This document shows positions 57,376 to 64,000 of a DNA stretch of 64,000 nucleotides, piece by piece (within the stretch, counting starts at the first letter, position 1; each line of letters starts with the position of its first letter). Below the pieces are notes generated by a model. The model saw only the letters and a program-made list of their open reading frames with translations, searched no databases and was not told the origin of the DNA. Source of the DNA: Candidatus Hinthialibacter antarcticus (GTDB lineage Bacteria; Hinthialibacterota; Hinthialibacteria; Hinthialibacterales; Hinthialibacteraceae); assembly GCA_030765645.1 (NCBI GenBank), contig JAVCCE010000040.1, positions 1-64,000 of the forward strand. The letters are read 5' to 3'. The position numbers were made by a program, and so were the translations under genes.

Positions 57376-57505
57376 TCACATAGACTATATTTTTCCTACA
57401 TATATGTTGTATAGTATCTATGCTTTAAAATGAGTAACCAGACAGGCATCGAACGAGAGATGTCTGATGCTTCTACGCCCCGGTTTTACCGGGGCGATTT
57501 TTTTT
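57376..57505 (+). ncRNA. Candidate small RNA locus with promoter-like sequence and terminator
   Basis: TTGTCA near 57376 and TACATA 18 bp later, or TATAGT near 57412, could form a promoter. A hairpin CAGACA/TGTCTG follows (about 57440-57466), then a strong terminator at 57476-57505. No ORF fits. It might equally be only the terminator region of the upstream gene 190 bp away. Confidence 0.3.
57476..57505 (+). terminator. Plus-strand rho-independent terminator
   Basis: CGCCCCGGT (57476-57484) and ACCGGGGCG (57488-57496) with a 3-nt loop, followed by A and eight T. The T-run is on the plus strand only, so it terminates plus-strand transcripts and not the convergent CotH gene. Confidence 0.9.
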
Positions 57506-57514
57506 GTTTGCGTG

Positions 57515-60196
57515 TTAATTATGATGAAGCGACCATTCCATAACGGGCGAATCGCTCTGTAAATTCACAAAACGATAAACGCCTTCCGCCAACGAACCAT
57601 CTTCATGAGACGTTACCGCTAATCCCACGTAAATGCTCGCGCTCATGGGAACAGAAACTTCGTCGATCAGAACCCAGTCGGATTGTGCGGTATCAAAATA
57701 AAACGATTGAAAGATATCATTTTCACGAACAATGCGAATGCGGCCATCGTGACGGTCGCTAGGAACGCGAGCGGCGCTTGATGTGCTGAACGAAGTTTCG
57801 CCCTGCGCAAGGCGCCACTGGGAACTGATTTCCATGATTGATTCACGGATACGCACCGCAAAATTTTCAGCGTCTGAGGCGAGCGACTCCCGCGCCATTA
57901 GCATGACTTTGGCCCAGTCGCTTGTCCCATGATTTATAGCGTCGGCTTGAGCGTCGAAAACGAACGGCCCTTCAACCTGTTTGTATACGAAATGGAACTC
58001 ATCCTCCACGCCCCACACATCAACTCCACTGCCTGAGACGCGATATTCATTTATATCTTGACGATAGTTTGCTTGCCCAGCGGCCTCGACGTTGCCGATG
58101 TCGAGATTGCCTTCAAAGATACCAAGTTGAGCAGTCACAGGGATTGTTGGCGTCGGCGTGGGCGTTGGCGGCACAGTCGGAATTCGTGTGGGAGTCGCGG
58201 TCGGGGCGCCTCCCGGCGTTGGCGTTGGCAGCGGGACATCCGGCATCGGGGTCGGCGTCGGCGCATTCAAATACCCATAAATATGCTGACGGACCGTATC
58301 GGTGCGGCGATCAATAAATCGTTTGCCTGCTGCGATGGCTGAGTCAAACGTCTCGAGTGAACGGGTCGGGTCCCACCGTTCGCTCTCACGCGGCATGAAG
58401 GCACGCACCCGTTCGAGCAGTTCATCAAAGCGTTGATTGACATGCGAATTGCTTAATACAGTTGCAATATTATGCTCTAAGCGATCAAGAAAATATTGTT
58501 GGTATTCATCGCGGCGAAGCAATTTATCCAGCATCGTTCCTAACGTGCCGTTGTTGCTGCGCGCATTTTGAAATGCATTGGCGTTGATGGTCCCCATCAG
58601 TCCTCCGGCGCCAAACGACCATTCAATATCCCAAATGATAAAACGCCAGCGTCCATTTTCGCTGCTTTCACGCGCTGCATAGAAATTTTTTGTTGGCCAG
58701 TCGGTGTTGCTGACCCAGATATTAAGAATGTAATAGTCGGTCAATTGTTGGAGATCAACCATTTGTTGAATGGCCTGATAGTCGTCGTCATTGGTGAAGT
58801 TTGCGCGTTGAAGAAATGAACGCAACGATGACCATTCGCGAGGATCGCCCTCGGCGGTTTGTTCGTCTTTCACAACAATCCATTCGTCCGTCCCGTAGAA
58901 GGGTTCCAGCATGTCGCCTTCGACCCGCTCGCTAATGTTATAAAAGCCCCAGTATTCGCCATTGAGATAGAGGTCGGCAAAATCGCCGCGCGAATACGGC
59001 GCCCCCATATCGCCGGAAAGATTGCGACACAACTGGTCGTATACGTAGGTTGTCAGGTCGCGCTCGACCGGGCTCCAGTGTATCCAACTGTCGTTATAAC
59101 CCGCCCGCAATACCAATTTGTCGAAGGGCTTGGCGTCGAGCGCATCAGAAATCACCGGCGCATCCAGACGAGCGGGGCCATAGTCTGACCGGAAATATAA
59201 TCGAAACGATTTCTTCTCCGCCCGGTTTCGCGATGCGCCGCCGTGCATACGAATGCCTGCGTCTTCCGACGACAATAGCGTCCCCATTGGCGCGAAATAT
59301 TCCATGTGAACGGGACGTTCCCATGCGTCGCCGCTGGCGGTCGCGTTAGCATAGATGCCGATGTTTCTGTCCCACAAATTTTCTGGATTGGTTGAGAGAG
59401 AGAGAATGGGGCGGTCAATATTGTCACGGATTATATAGGTTTGGGTTGAAGTATGGCTCGGCAAAAATCCATCCAAATAGGTACGCGATCGCAAGACGAT
59501 TGTCTGGTTGATTGCAATCGGAGCGCTATAGAGTTGGCTTGTCTGCGTCGGCTCAGAGCCATCAACCGTGTAGCGAATTTCAGCATCGGGTTGAGGCGAG
59601 AGAAATTGTATCGTAACGGGAGCGTCATAGCGTCCTGCGGGAAGCGTTGCATCAGCAGGTTCTACGAACCCCATCGCCCCATTGTTCGAATTTCCTTGCC
59701 CGGGCGATGGGGGACTGAAATATCGCCATTGGGCCGGAACAGCGGGGTCGCGTCCATAGGAGACGTCGCGTTCTTGCAGTGGAAACGAAACGCGGTCGAG
59801 TAACACGCCGTTAGGCGCTGTCAGGCTGATGGTTTCACCGTCACGGTTTAAGCGAAAATTGGCGTGGAATTCATCTGCGCTATATGTGTTCAACCCTGTC
59901 GTATAGATCAATAAATAATCATCCGGCTGTAGAGTGAGAGAAGGCAACAGCCATTGAAACGGGATCAGCAAATCGTCCGACAGCGCATACCCAGTCAGAT
60001 CAAGCGCCGCATCGCCTGCATTATGCAGTTCGAGCCATTCCAACGGCGCGCCGTCTTGCGTTGTTGCGCTGGTTGACGCCAGCAGTTCGTTGATTTGTAT
60101 CTGCGAATACGACGCAGGAACGCTCGAGAATAATACTAAAAAAGCAATAACAAACACCCATCGACTGGAAGCCAGCCGTAATACGTTAAAATTCAT
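57515..60196 (-). CDS. Large secreted CotH-kinase/lamin-tail domain protein
   Basis: An 893-residue exported protein (signal WVFVIAFLVLFSSVPASYS). A lamin-tail domain covers about 32-150 (INELLASTSATTQDGAPLEW in part, WLELHNAGDAALDLTGYALSD), then a chitobiase-like domain (about 165-245; AEIRYTVDGSEPT). CotH kinase-like follows at about 265-640 (GIRMHGGASRNRAEKKSFRL, DLYLNGEYWGFYNISER, WRFIIWDIEWSFG). A Pro/Thr linker (TPTPTP repeats, 645-700) leads to a DUF1349-like concanavalin domain. It ends SDSPVMEWSLHHN, a tail shared with the 40094 protein. AAGGGGAG precedes the ATG. Confidence 0.88.
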   Translation of the reverse strand: MNFNVLRLASSRWVFVIAFLVLFSSVPASYSQIQINELLASTSATTQDGAPLEWLELHNAGDAALDLTGYALSDDLLIPFQWLLPSLTLQPDDYLLIYTTGLNTYSADEFHANFRLNRDGETISLTAPNGVLLDRVSFPLQERDVSYGRDPAVPAQWRYFSPPSPGQGNSNNGAMGFVEPADATLPAGRYDAPVTIQFLSPQPDAEIRYTVDGSEPTQTSQLYSAPIAINQTIVLRSRTYLDGFLPSHTSTQTYIIRDNIDRPILSLSTNPENLWDRNIGIYANATASGDAWERPVHMEYFAPMGTLLSSEDAGIRMHGGASRNRAEKKSFRLYFRSDYGPARLDAPVISDALDAKPFDKLVLRAGYNDSWIHWSPVERDLTTYVYDQLCRNLSGDMGAPYSRGDFADLYLNGEYWGFYNISERVEGDMLEPFYGTDEWIVVKDEQTAEGDPREWSSLRSFLQRANFTNDDDYQAIQQMVDLQQLTDYYILNIWVSNTDWPTKNFYAARESSENGRWRFIIWDIEWSFGAGGLMGTINANAFQNARSNNGTLGTMLDKLLRRDEYQQYFLDRLEHNIATVLSNSHVNQRFDELLERVRAFMPRESERWDPTRSLETFDSAIAAGKRFIDRRTDTVRQHIYGYLNAPTPTPMPDVPLPTPTPGGAPTATPTRIPTVPPTPTPTPTIPVTAQLGIFEGNLDIGNVEAAGQANYRQDINEYRVSGSGVDVWGVEDEFHFVYKQVEGPFVFDAQADAINHGTSDWAKVMLMARESLASDAENFAVRIRESIMEISSQWRLAQGETSFSTSSAARVPSDRHDGRIRIVRENDIFQSFYFDTAQSDWVLIDEVSVPMSASIYVGLAVTSHEDGSLAEGVYRFVNLQSDSPVMEWSLHHN

Positions 60197-60316
60197 ACCA
60201 AAACTCCCCTTATACTTAAACAGAAGTATAACAAAAAATCAGAGAACCATCATATAGACAGACTTATTATTTACATGATTGTAATGCAGAACTGAATATC
60301 CGACAAAGCGAGCGCT

Positions 60317-60368
60317 TTTTATAGTGGTTGCCAGAATTATGCGCATAATATTTTATCAAGCGCTCTAA
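60317..60368 (-). repeat. Repeat family C, internally deleted copy
   Basis: The complement reads the two ends of family C joined with the middle absent, as at 53925-53972 (TAGAGCGCTTG next to ATTCTGGCAACCACTATAA). It lies 120 bp upstream of the CotH gene start, in the 650-bp gene-free region 60197-60847. Confidence 0.75.
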
Positions 60369-60406
60369 CCACCGACAATCATGGCTGCGTTGCTGCGCTC
60401 GCGAAG

Positions 60407-60580
60407 GCAATGTCATTAACTTAAGGGGTGGCGAGCCAAGGCTGAATAAAATGAAGTCAGCCCTTGAAATATTGTTTGAATGTATCGCTTTATTTGTGCT
60501 GTTTTGAAATCCCCCCTGGCGCTTTCAGCGCCGTCCCCCCTTTTTAAGGGGGGCTAAAAGTCTAAAGTCAATAACATTGC
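60407..60580 (-). repeat. Repeat family B, copy 2 with inverted termini
   Basis: GCAATGTCATTAACTT at the left and AAAGTCAATAACATTGC at the right are an imperfect terminal inverted repeat. The right half is the complement of family B copy 1 (CCCCCCTGGCGCTTTCAGCG; GGGGGGCTAAAAGTC). The inner part contains GGTGGCGAGCCAAGGCTGAA. No coding potential, so it looks MITE-like. Confidence 0.7.
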
Positions 60581-60610
60581 TTGCGAAGACGCGTATGTAA
60601 ATTCATTTGT

Positions 60611-60800
60611 AAATGATGAGCCAAACAAAGCGTGGATTTGACTCTCTTCGCTTCAGTGCGGGCTTTCAGGCTCTTACGCACAGGCGCTCCCAGAGTTGCA
60701 CCCATGCCTCATTTGGGTTGTCATTTTTTGATATGCCGAAATACGTTTTCGTAATCAAAATCATGGCATCCATCAATGTAGTCAATTACCGGATGAATCA
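60611..60800 (+). repeat. Repeat family A, copy 5
   Basis: The core CGCTTCAGTGCGGGC, TTTCAGGCTC, TACGCACAGGCGC is intact. The right arm GAGTTGCACCCATGCC is like the other copies, while the left arm (CGTGGATTTGACTCT) has drifted. Extra pairing is possible between AAATGA..CCAAA (60611-60625) and TTTGG..TCATTT (60713-60727). The shared tail ends ACCGGATGAATC near 60799, 49 bp from the pbpC stop. Confidence 0.75.
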
Positions 60801-60847
60801 TTTTTATTGTAATTACGCTAACAAAACGGTTGCTGGATCGCGTCGGA

Positions 60848-63154
60848 TTATCGCGGCGCGGGCGTTGGGACGGAGACAGTAAAGATGACGGATTGCACGA
60901 TGCCGTCGGCTGACATGCAGGCAAGGCGGTGTTCGCCGTCGGTCAATGAAAGTAACATCGGGCGCTGCGGCGCCGAGCGCCCAAGATAGCGGTCGTTGAG
61001 ATACCAATCCAAATTGGTTTGCGCGTCTACTGAGGTTCGCAAGCGAATACGGTCGCCATTGTCTTCGCCGGTGAATACATATTCCGCGCCAGCCGCAGGC
61101 TCCAAAATACGCAGGTCTTCCCGGCGGTCGCTTCGAGTCGCCGCAAGTTCAGGAACCACAGGCGAACTGATTGACGCCAAGTCCCAGCCATGCGGCGATC
61201 CAGGCCAATGTTCGACGATTTGGCCCGGCTCTCCTGGATAGTGCATGTCGCACAAGCGGTTCAAATACTGTTCTCGCGGGAAGGTTTCGCTGCGCGTGTG
61301 CGGACACCAGCGCGTCATCGGCAACCCACTTAAGGCGCAGACTTCCACCGTACGCACATCGCCCGCCGCATCCGGCCAGGCGGGTTTTGATTGAATCGGC
61401 AATGAGCGAAACAATTGCGCCGCCAACGGCAAAGCGCTTTCGGCGCCCACCAGTTTTTTTGAAGGACGCGAATCGTTATTGCCCATCCATACGCCAACCA
61501 AATATTGCTGATTGAAAACAAAACACCAGGCGTCGCGGCGTCCGGGCGAGGTGCCCGTCTTGAAACACACTCGCGGCGCCGCATGGACGGTTTTCGCCAT
61601 CAGACCGAACAACTCGCGGGGCAAGGGCTGCTCGAGCATTTCATATAATTTTACGCACACGCCGCGCGGCAGTAGGCGCTGCGCAGGCTCCGTCGGGCTG
61701 TCAACCCGCACCTTCAACGGGCGCGACGCGCCCAGCGACGCCAACATACAATACGCAGACGCCAGTTCATCCAGCCGCGCTTCACAGCCGCCCAACACCA
61801 AACTTAAACCATAATGCTCTGGCGACCGCGTAAACGTGGTCACTCCAGCGGTGCGCATAAACTCATACGCAGGCGCAACGCCGATGCGCTGCAACAGCGT
61901 AACTGCGGGGATGTTGAGTGAATCCCTCAAGGCGTCGCTGGCGGAAATTAATCCCCGGTGTTCGAAATCAAAATTCTCGGGATGATAGCGCCCTTGGTCC
62001 CAAACGCCGTCGAACAAGGTTTCATTGGGATAGAGCAGATGTTCGCGCATGGCTAGCGCATACACGAACGGCTTCAAGGTCGAGCCGGGCGAACGCGCTG
62101 CGCGGGCGGCGTCGTACTGACCGTCGTAGCGCTTGTCCCAAAAATCGGCGGACCCTGCGCGGGCGAGAATTTCAGCGCTGGATACATCAATCACAATCGC
62201 CGCCGCGTTGGTAATTTCTCCCTGCGTTGAACGCACCACGCTTTGTAATGTACGCTCGACCTCACGTTGAATGTCACCGTCAAGCGTCGTTTGAATTGTC
62301 TCGCCCTGCGACAACTCGTTCTCCATACGCATGGCAAGATGAGGCGCGCGTTTGGGGAACGAATGGTTGCGCGCACCCAACGGTTCCGCAGCGTACCATT
62401 GGTATTCCGCCTCGGACAGATAGCCTTCTTCTTTCATGCGGTGCAAGACGAAATTGCGTCGCTGCCTGGCTTTTTTAACATTGCCAAAGGGCGAATACAC
62501 CGCGGGCGATTTTGGAATCGCCGCCAACAACGCCGCTTCGGAAACAGTCAGTTCTAAAGCGGGTTTACCAAAATAGCGCCGGGATGCGGCTTCGCATCCA
62601 ACCAAATTTCCACCGTACGGCGCCCAGTTCAAATAGGCAGCAAGAATGTCATCGCGTTTGGAATGCGCCTGCAGCCGAAGCGCCAGCAAGGCTTGCGAGA
62701 TTTTTCCATTCGGTCGTCCCTGACGGCGATTGCCGAGTTTGACAACCTGCATCGCCAAGGTGGATGCACCGGAAACCACCCGCCTCTGGGTCATGTTTTG
62801 CCAAGCGGCGCGCAATACGGAGATTGGATCAACGCCGGGATGATAGCCAAAACGCTGGTCTTCCACTGCGATGGTAGCCTGCGCCAAGTAAGGGCTGATT
62901 TGATCGAGAGAGCGTTCGATGCGCCATTCATCTTGCGGCGTCAAAAACGCATAGAGCAAGGCGCCGTTGCGATCAAGCATCTCACCGGAGGCGTCGCCCG
63001 CGATGAAGCGTTCGACGTTCATCGGCCAGAGAAACACCCACATCAAACATGAAATCGCGAACAGGCAGAGGCCTTGTACGGCGCGGCGGCGGCGCGACTC
63101 AAAAGCGGCGGCGCGATAAAATGTCCGGGCGATTTCTTGACCGAGTCTCGCCAT
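60848..63154 (-). CDS. pbpC: Penicillin-binding protein 1C
   Basis: A 768-residue bifunctional PBP. TM anchor at about 28-46. The GT51 domain (about 75-250) has TIAVEDQRFGYHPGVDP and ASTLAMQVVKL. The transpeptidase domain (about 300-560) has SxxK in RSPGSTLKPFVYAL, SxN in RDSLNIPAV and KTG in CFKTGTSPGRRDAW. A C-terminal BiPBP_C domain (about 690-768; LRTSVDAQTNLDWYLNDR, LLSLTDGEHRLACM) identifies it as PbpC. It starts 5 bp after the alpha-2-macroglobulin gene, the same order as yfhM-pbpC of E. coli. Confidence 0.95.
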   Translation of the reverse strand: MARLGQEIARTFYRAAAFESRRRRAVQGLCLFAISCLMWVFLWPMNVERFIAGDASGEMLDRNGALLYAFLTPQDEWRIERSLDQISPYLAQATIAVEDQRFGYHPGVDPISVLRAAWQNMTQRRVVSGASTLAMQVVKLGNRRQGRPNGKISQALLALRLQAHSKRDDILAAYLNWAPYGGNLVGCEAASRRYFGKPALELTVSEAALLAAIPKSPAVYSPFGNVKKARQRRNFVLHRMKEEGYLSEAEYQWYAAEPLGARNHSFPKRAPHLAMRMENELSQGETIQTTLDGDIQREVERTLQSVVRSTQGEITNAAAIVIDVSSAEILARAGSADFWDKRYDGQYDAARAARSPGSTLKPFVYALAMREHLLYPNETLFDGVWDQGRYHPENFDFEHRGLISASDALRDSLNIPAVTLLQRIGVAPAYEFMRTAGVTTFTRSPEHYGLSLVLGGCEARLDELASAYCMLASLGASRPLKVRVDSPTEPAQRLLPRGVCVKLYEMLEQPLPRELFGLMAKTVHAAPRVCFKTGTSPGRRDAWCFVFNQQYLVGVWMGNNDSRPSKKLVGAESALPLAAQLFRSLPIQSKPAWPDAAGDVRTVEVCALSGLPMTRWCPHTRSETFPREQYLNRLCDMHYPGEPGQIVEHWPGSPHGWDLASISSPVVPELAATRSDRREDLRILEPAAGAEYVFTGEDNGDRIRLRTSVDAQTNLDWYLNDRYLGRSAPQRPMLLSLTDGEHRLACMSADGIVQSVIFTVSVPTPAPR

Positions 63155-63158
63155 GATG

Positions 63159-64000
63159 TTATTTCACCTCGACCCGGGACCCCTTGGAGCGACCATTCAC
63201 CGCAGGGTCGTACATACACTCCGCCTGCGCGGGCGGTAGTTGATATACGCCCGGCGTGACGGCGCGAACGGCGTAATAAAAATGGTGCGTCCCTTTCGGC
63301 AATTGATTGAACGCCATCACGACGCGGTCGTCGCGAATGTCGAGATAGGACGGCGAGACGGCGCTCTCAAATTGCGCATTGCTAACGGTATTGGGGTCTA
63401 AGCGGGGGTTCTCTACTTCAAACCCGGCGGGCAGACGGTCGACCGCGATCACATTCTTCGCCTCTTGTTCGCACTCAATCGTAAAGGCGATGACGTAACT
63501 CCCACCGTGGTTGAATAACACCGCATCAAAGGGGTCGCCTTCGCTGGTATAAAATTGGCGGCTTACGGTCAAGCCTTCGCTAACGGGTTCATTCGAGATT
63601 TGTTGGGGAACGCCGCGCGTCGTACTATTCAAAAACAATTCGCTCTGCCCCGTATTGATAATGGTGTATGAAGCGCCAGCGCCTTCGAGTTTTCCCTGAT
63701 AGACTGCGTCGCCGCGAATCTCAGCAAACGCTCCGTTGGATGGTTCGATGCGCGCGGAGGCTCGATCCAAATCGCCCGAGCGTTCGCCGATGTATTCAGC
63801 CAATGCGGTAACGATAAACGCGGTTTCCTGGGTGGTGCCGTAGCGGTTGTTTTTTAAAAATTGGGTCAATCGTTGCGCGAGTTGAGCGCAGCGTTCGGGT
63901 TCGGCGCCGATTTGCTGCAACGCCATCAATTCGATGGCGCGATTGCGAATATCAGAATTAAGGTTGCCGTCTTGTTCAGAAACCAGGTACGGCTCAGCGG
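63159..64000 (-). CDS. Bacterial alpha-2-macroglobulin, C-terminal part (runs off the window)
   Basis: The minus-strand frame is open from the window edge to the stop at 63159, giving 280 C-terminal residues. Sequence such as NRYGTTQETAFIVTALAEYI, ARIEPSNGAFAEIRG and FVNSTTRG-like FLNSTTRGVPQQI, then LPKGTHHFYYAVRAVTPGVYQLPPAQAECMYDP in segments, matches the thioester-adjacent and receptor-binding end of YfhM-type periplasmic alpha-2-macroglobulins. The family traps proteases in the periplasm while PbpC repairs peptidoglycan. The bait region and the thioester CxEQ lie outside the window. Confidence 0.92.
   Translation of the reverse strand, partial: AEPYLVSEQDGNLNSDIRNRAIELMALQQIGAEPERCAQLAQRLTQFLKNNRYGTTQETAFIVTALAEYIGERSGDLDRASARIEPSNGAFAEIRGDAVYQGKLEGAGASYTIINTGQSELFLNSTTRGVPQQISNEPVSEGLTVSRQFYTSEGDPFDAVLFNHGGSYVIAFTIECEQEAKNVIAVDRLPAGFEVENPRLDPNTVSNAQFESAVSPSYLDIRDDRVVMAFNQLPKGTHHFYYAVRAVTPGVYQLPPAQAECMYDPAVNGRSKGSRVEVK

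Overview
The window looks like chromosome from an uncultured, Gram-negative, free-living bacterium with anaerobic respiration. The evidence is outer-membrane lifestyle genes (GT83 lipid A-type glycosyltransferase, RND efflux, alpha-2-macroglobulin plus PbpC), a Tat-exported nitrate reductase, a prepilin, and many secreted proteins (CotH/lamin-tail, CBM9-like, DUF5060, ThuA, BNR, ASPIC/UnbV). That mix is typical of Planctomycetota-like and candidate-phylum genomes from sediment or wastewater, but I cannot name the lineage. I see no rRNA, tRNA or CRISPR array.

Layout. 1-830 holds transposon remnants (ISL3-like, IS21-like) and a Tat-signal gene stub, followed by a tyrosine integrase (937-2121). 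2.46-5.85 kb is a nitric-oxide module on the minus strand: Rrf2 regulator, hemerythrin-like protein and quinol NO reductase, with palindromic operator candidates. 6.0-10.9 kb is a molybdenum cofactor block: moaC, a MOSC-MogA fusion, moeA, a MobB-MobA fusion and moaA. 11.0-27.0 kb is one long plus-strand respiratory operon: a second Rrf2 regulator, a GltD-like flavoprotein with Fe-S domains, Rieske protein, cytochrome b, hexaheme cytochrome c, periplasmic NarG, NarH, a heme-b gamma subunit carrying a (CAAACA)19 hexamer tract, a NarJ/TorD chaperone, a 61-residue Cys protein, a fused cytochrome b/pentaheme cytochrome c, and an ASPIC/UnbV beta-propeller. Moco supply, Mo enzyme, quinol-to-periplasm electron transfer and NO defence thus sit side by side.

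27.0-28.3 kb is a graveyard (IS5-like transposase remnant, broken esterase, dispersed repeats). 28.3-36.7 kb is a two-component system and a downstream GT83 glycosyltransferase-MFP-RND operon. Both promoters carry a 7-4-7 direct repeat placed 10-11 bp before the -10, as in Pho boxes. 37.3-39.8 kb has an ArsR regulator divergent from a CoA-disulfide reductase/rhodanese fusion. 40-46.7 kb has a secreted CBM9-like protein, a PqaA-family hydrolase, a membrane-anchored unknown, a NagD-type HAD phosphatase and an exported methyltransferase. 46.8-50.2 kb is an aminoethylphosphonate degradation operon (phnW, phnX and a PbfA-like PLP enzyme). Then follow mntP, a mini membrane protein, a prepilin, secreted carbohydrate-related proteins, a STAS-REC protein, a large CotH protein, pbpC and a truncated alpha-2-macroglobulin gene at the right edge.

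Three families of dispersed intergenic repeats (called A, B and C here) recur from 27 kb to 60.8 kb. Family A is a long hairpin whose core is conserved while its outer stem changes sequence but stays paired. These repeats, the hexamer tract, the Pho-box-like regulon and the composite nitrate-respiration operon are the most interesting features.
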